A DNA stretch of 64,000 bases, from contig JAVDOI010000044.1 in the NCBI GenBank assembly GCA_032191485.1, positions 512,001 to 576,000 on the forward strand. Reading direction: 5' to 3'. The translations under genes and the position numbers were made by a program. Position 1 is the first letter of the stretch, and each line of letters opens with the position of its first letter. The notes under the pieces are model-generated. The model ran no database searches, had not been told where the DNA came from, and saw only the letters and a program-made list of their open reading frames with translations. The DNA is from Leptoclinus maculatus. Taxonomy: Eukaryota > Chordata > Actinopteri > Perciformes > Stichaeidae. Of this stretch, positions 59,041 to 64,000 are shown one piece after another.

Positions 59041-60200
59041 ACATTTCAACATTTTAGGGCACATGGCTTTCTTTTAGAGTCAGATGAGAAGATTGATACC
59101 ACCCTCATAATGTCTGTACAGTAAATATAGATCCTTTTACTGCCGACGTCATCAAAAGAAATACGCATGGGCATGTCGCATCAGAAGTGCCGTTTTGCCG
59201 CAGCCATCCAGACGAGTTATCAAGCTTTTAACATCAAATTTAAACTGTTAGCAGCATCTAAATATCTGGTTGTTGCATGTTCGTGTGTCGGAATTGATAT
59301 TCAAACAGCGGACTCAAGTTCTACAGAATCCCGACATGATTGTGACCGTTTCAGAGCAGCAGGTGTTTTAGTTAAAATAGCGACCATGTTAACTGGAGAT
59401 ACATCCGAGGTTGCTCGTAGTAATCTACTTGGTTGGTGTAGATATTAACACAAATGAGTCTGTATTTCAAATTGATTGAAGGCTTTGATGAGGTCAGCTA
59501 CATGTTCTGTTGGTGTTTTTTCCACAGATGCCGTGACCGCGCGCAACCACGGACACATTCGGCTGAGGGTCACCAGTTAACACAGTCACCCGTTGAACGG
59601 AAGTACCGGCTGCGTCTACGGCTGCTAGCTAATAAACGTGTTGACGACCACTAGACTGTTTGTAGCGTCCATTTTGAAAGTCAACAACAGTCAACAACTC
59701 TGGTTTTGTCTGCTGAAGTATAGCTCAGGATTTTACTGACTGAAACACGGCAGCTGGTGCTGTCTGTGTCACACGTGCCTGAGACTTGTTTATCTATAAC
59801 TTTGTTTTTCATTCGTGGGTCGTAAAAGATGATAATTTGACAGGCTTGTGCGGATGCTCCATGGAGCTCCCTGTTTTCCGCCATGTTGGAACATTGTTTT
59901 TTGCCCTCCGGGTCTCTACACCAGTCACGTGATTGAAAATTATGAATTACTTGTCTCTGGGCAGTTGCTAGGCAACCAGTGAAGACTCCACTTTCTGCAC
60001 ATCACATAAGTCATCTAAAACACTTAACACATCTAACATAAAGAGCTTTAGGGGAATATTTTGTGACCTTTGGACAGAGCCAGACTAGCCTCAGTTTCCC
60101 CTTGTTTCCAGTCTTTGTGCTAAGCTACGCTAACCAGCTGGAGCTTCATAAGACAGAAAGCGACTAACTATCAAACCAGTCCTTTAAATGGTGGAGCGGA
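59040..60200. repeat. Nested fish repeat with X-box-like palindrome
   Basis: 59041-59135 ('gtcagatgagaagattgat') and 60060-60200 ('agtctttgtgctaagct', opposite orientation) belong to one common fish repeat family. The 0.9 kb between them has small open frames, an E-box CACGTG near 59925, a YY1-like word at 59876-59886 and an RFX X-box-like GTTGCTAGGCAAC at 59964-59976. Confidence 0.45.
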
Positions 60201-60650
60201 TGAAGAGCAGGGGAAGTTGAGCTTCACTCAAAAACAAACTTGCCGCATGTTGTCATTGACGATCGTTAATCATTAATTAAAAGCTTCAACAACAAAATAA
60301 GTTTTAAGATCCATCAGTGATGCAGCCTGTGACAGAAAACACTCTTCGTCCCTCATGTCATTAAACCTTTCAATCCTCAGCTGTTTTCCAGCTGCGACAG
60401 TAAATGTCCCGTCATGACTGAATGAGGAGCATTTACATAAAAAAAAGGAATCAACAGCTTGATGAACCCGGTGTTTTTTATGTATTTAAAGTCTGAAAAG
60501 GGCTAAAGAGGAAATAACACCTCCACCTGTTAGATATAGTTTTTCTTTCTTTAAAGAGGCACCAGATTGTTTCTACTTTCTGCCTTTTTGACCTCTTAAA
60601 AGGCAATTTTGTCTGAAATTGCAGTGGGTTGTACTGATTAACGCACCTGT

Positions 60651-60702
<52 letters not shown>

Positions 60703-61514
60703 TGAATGATTACATAATTTTGCAATTACTGTGTGAATGCATCATAATTAAAATTTCCAGGATCACACGTTGAATACGAATTGAATCCTTTGCTTCCATA
60801 TCATGAGGAGCGTGATGTTGTTATGCTCCACTGAACTGAACAGAATATATCATGTCGGATGGTTATCACGCTCACACTGTCATGAATACATATTTTTTTC
60901 CAGGAAAAATATGTATTTTGTCCCACGAGCTGAACTGACTGTAAAAAAAAAAATCATGATACAATTCTCAGAAAGAAGATTCATCAGTTCACAGTCCTCC
61001 CGTGTTAATGAACGATGACAAATACATTTTAACCAAGCAAAGCCAAAACAATAATACTTATTGAGAAAAAGTGGTATACAAATACAGATTTTGTCCACAT
61101 GATTTACCTCTAGTGGGAGAGAGACGGATCTGATGTCCCAAAATATGTCCGAAGCGTTTAAAAAAACAACTATGATTTTTTCAGTTCAGCCGGTATATTT
61201 TTGTTTTGGTTGTAAAGTGTTAGGTTACTGTGTCAGTTTCTTAATTATGCTTGACAGAGATGAGACTTTTACAGAAATGTGTCTGTTAATGTAACACTTG
61301 TGATTTTAGATACGTACTGCACTGAGAGACAAGCTACCAACAGTATGATGCCAAACCCCCTAAACATACTTATTCAGGTCAATACAAGTTTACATTAGCT
61401 TTTGACATCACTCAGTTTTTTACTGCTTCCTTTGGGAAAACAATCAGGAGAACAGAAACTTTCAATTAAAACCACCTTATTTCAGAATCCTGAGGCTAAT
61501 GGGCTTTGGTGCTC
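60201..61514. other. Intergenic region with a TG microsatellite
   Basis: A (TG)n run of about 25 units is at 60652-60701. No gene was seen. Confidence 0.7.
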
Positions 61515-61850
61515 AAGGACAGACAACAACCCACAAAGAGACAAAATGACTTTACAAAGCAAAAACTTACAGCAAAGAGATGCAGACGACTACAAAGAGA
61601 CACAAAGCAACCACGAAGAGATGACAATGACTAAAAAGAACCACAAATCAACTACAAAGAGATGCAAAATGATCTAAAAGTAATGCAACATAGTGATAAA
61701 AAGATGCTAAATGACTAAAGAGAGACATAAAACGACTACAAGGAGACTCAAAACGACAACAAGGAGACGCAAAATGACTACAAAGAAACATAAGAGACTC
61801 AAAACGACCACTTAGAGATGCAAAAGACAAACTGGTCTTCTTGTTTTGTG
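61515..61850 (-). repeat. Degenerate 'tctctttgtag' minisatellite, inverted
   Basis: Irregular copies of 'actacaaagagacacaaa' are the reverse complement of the family in intron 1 of the three ApoL genes. Unit spacing is about 20 bp. A 91-aa open frame here is a by-product. Confidence 0.7.
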
Positions 61851-62640
61851 TGTCGTTGAGACTGTGGGTCTTGCTGCTTGGGGGCCTTTTACAAATCCAG
61901 GGGCCCATAGTCTCATAATCTGTCCATGGCTGTGGGCTATATGAAGAAATAGCTGCATATGGCATTATTTCATATGACAATACTTAACGTTGTAAATTTA
62001 GCGTTCATTTATTACTCTGAATAAGTAAAATAAAGTACAGTTTATTATTGCAGAGAACCACGTCTGAACATGTTTTACTCATTTTGCAAATTGTATACAA
62101 ATTTGATTAATCTGTGCCTATTAAAACATGTCTTAATCCGCCTTTGGGATTAATTATCAACGTTTAAAGGGTTTTAGTGTGTTTAGGGTTTAAATGTTGT
62201 CAAACGATCTTCACACTCTCAATGCAGAAGTGAGGACAGAGACACGAGGAGTCAACAGACACTCACTGCTGTCTCACGGTCATTTACGGTAAAAAAACAA
62301 AAACGTCCATAATGATCACTACATGTACTCTTTGAACTCACCTTTATGACGAGACTTTTCAAACCGTGATCTTCCGTAGCCCGGTCTCGTGTGGTGATTT
62401 TAGGATTTAATGATGAAACAACGCGAGACGAGCAGCTGCAGTTGGTTTATTCTCTGTCAGGACGTGTTTAACCTTCATCCTCAGCCGTGAAACTGTCCGC
62501 TCCTCCGGTGGGTTTTTCCTCCGTCTGTTCCCGGACCGACTGATGGCTGAAAGTCACCGCAGCAACATTATAACAGTCGCTCCGTCTCTTGCTCGTAACT
62601 AGGTAACAGCTCTGCCTGCTGGCTGCACGGAGTCAAGGAG
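61851..62640. other. Intergenic, with a GC-richer stretch at 62340-62640
   Basis: The GC-richer part has several CpGs and could be a promoter or first exon of a gene beyond the window. No donor, TATA or open frame is convincing. Confidence 0.35.
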
Positions 62641-62654
62641 GAGGTGTTGAAATC

Positions 62655-62676
62655 CTGTGCGTGTGTGTGCGTGTGC

Positions 62677-62752
<76 letters not shown>

Positions 62753-62800
62753 TTGTGTGTGTGCGTGTAGGTGTGTGTGTGTGTGTGTGTGTGTGTCAGG
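62655..62800. repeat. Imperfect (GT)n microsatellite
   Basis: About 145 bp of GT repeats interrupted by gc and ag dinucleotides. The Cys/Val and Thr/His frames across it are by-products. Confidence 0.95.
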
Positions 62801-64000
62801 AGATGTGATCTCTTGGGACAAGCCTGAAGAACCGTTCAACTACAATATTGCCGTTAAGAAAGTAAGAAATCTTTGTTTTTAAGAAAAGCAGCAACACTTT
62901 TACATCTAATGTGTTTTTAATATTTTGTTTTAAGAAAAAGGTAAAAGGTAGGTAAACTCTTAAATCATAAAGTACTAGTAGACTATCAGATACATGCAGT
63001 GAAATACAATATTTCGCTCTGAAATGTAGTGAAGTAGAATATACAAGTATATACAAGTATAAACTACAAATAGTATGAACAAGTGCAAAATTGTACAGTA
63101 AAAAGTGTGGTAAAGTTCTATTAAAACTAGTGCTGGGCAACGATTAACATTTTTGATTGCGATTAATCGCATGCTTTTTTTGCAATTAATCGCGATTAAT
63201 CGCATTGTTATGCGCAAAATTCAATAATGAATTCAAAAGTAGTCTATTGCGCACTTTTATTTTGAAAGTACTGCTATATGAACAAAATTGCAATAACATT
63301 TGGTTTGCAAACACTTTAAACAAATAAGTTGCTTTTTACCAGCAGTATTCCCTTTACACAGTAGCAGTTATAACACAGTTATAATGATTCTGATAATAGA
63401 TATTCAGCCGGTGTTCACAACTTTATCTTCATGTGTGTAAGAGATGCAATTTGAAATATACTTCTTGAAAACTTTAAAGCTATATACGTCATGTTTTTTT
63501 TATGTTTGTTAAAAGAAACCAACAGTAGTGAAAGAAGTTCTTGTATTTTACTTACGGTAAGTAAAAGACGCAACATCGCTCTGTAAAAGTACTCTGTTAC
63601 AATAAAACATTCAAGAATCAAAAGTACAAGAGTATTAAACCCAGTGTCCCCCTGTCTCTGTGTTGGTTCGTCTGCTATGTTCCTGTCAATCTCCCGTGTG
63701 CACCTGTCTGGTTTACCTGGTCCTGTGTCGTGTCATCTTGCCTGTTGGATTTTAAGTTACTCATTTTTTGACTCCCCTGCTTTGTACGTTTTTTGTGTGA
63801 TATTTGTTTATTAAAATCACTGTTTATCATCCTTCTGCTTTTTAATCCACTACATTTATCTGACAGCTTTAGTTATATTACAGATTCAGATTTTACAAAC
63901 AACAAAGCACATGATCAGTATATAAAATAAGATATTGCGTTATAGATTAAACTATCAAACATAGTATAAAGAAGTTAAACCATCAGTAATACTATTATAA
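62801..64000. other. Right edge: repeat-derived sequence
   Basis: 63127-63215 carries the 'gattaatcgc' palindromic phrases of a common fish repeat ('gctgggcaacgattaa'). 63555-63625 matches the 'aaaagtactctgttac' repeat class. 63630-63850 resembles the 3' end of a retroposon. No gene was seen. Confidence 0.45.

Noticed and set aside
62633..62882. Thr/His-rich and Cys/Val-rich frames
   Set aside because: Translations of the GT microsatellite.
1..64000. tRNA, rRNA or CRISPR features
   Set aside because: None recognised by eye on either strand. CRISPR arrays are not expected in a vertebrate, and the tandem repeats lack spacers.

Overview
The window is vertebrate nuclear DNA, almost certainly from a spiny-rayed teleost. 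The genes are split into exons with GT/AG borders and consistent reading phases. The interspersed repeats are types common in fish: L2-like and RNase-H-bearing LINE tails, hAT relatives, degenerate minisatellites and tRNA/LINE-tail-like short insertions. The order apolipoprotein L - eif3d - sstr3 recalls human 22q12.3-q13.1, where the APOL cluster, EIF3D and SSTR3 also lie on one arm.

Layout. (1) 0.9-24.5 kb: a tandem array of three apolipoprotein-L-like genes on the + strand (924-7484, 10902-15495, 19412-23620). Each has a 14-nt first coding exon (MSAAR or MSALR), a 597-nt exon, a 120-nt exon and a large terminal exon with the ApoL membrane hairpin; all phases join exactly. A truncated block at the window's left edge suggests the array continues upstream. 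(2) 26.3-29.5 kb: a six-exon cytosolic sulfotransferase (SULT3-like) on the + strand. (3) 30.1-36.25 kb: eif3d on the - strand, 14 coding exons plus a 5' non-coding exon, tail to tail with the sulfotransferase. (4) 36.5-37.7 kb: seven CTCF-like motifs in degenerate repeat units, then an apparently pure 8-bp satellite (37809-38496). (5) 42.3-42.9 kb: an unrecognised exon-like segment with a 39-bp coding-like VNTR and frame breaks. (6) 45.0-46.46 kb: sstr3 (somatostatin receptor 3) on the - strand. (7) 46.5-64 kb: no convincing gene, only dispersed repeats and microsatellites.

The most interesting region is the ApoL array. The copies differ in ways that predict different regulation and location. 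Copy 2 has a perfect interferon-stimulated response element 140 bp before its start codon and a C-terminal CaaX box (CVIQ). Copy 3 has a mutated version of that element, two in-frame deletions totalling 41 residues and an earlier stop. Copy 1 shares the earlier stop, and only a diverged distant first exon can be found for it. Copy 3 is a mosaic of copies 1 and 2, which points to gene conversion or unequal exchange. Mammalian APOL genes are interferon-induced membrane-active proteins, so an immune role is a reasonable inference, but nothing in the sequence proves it.
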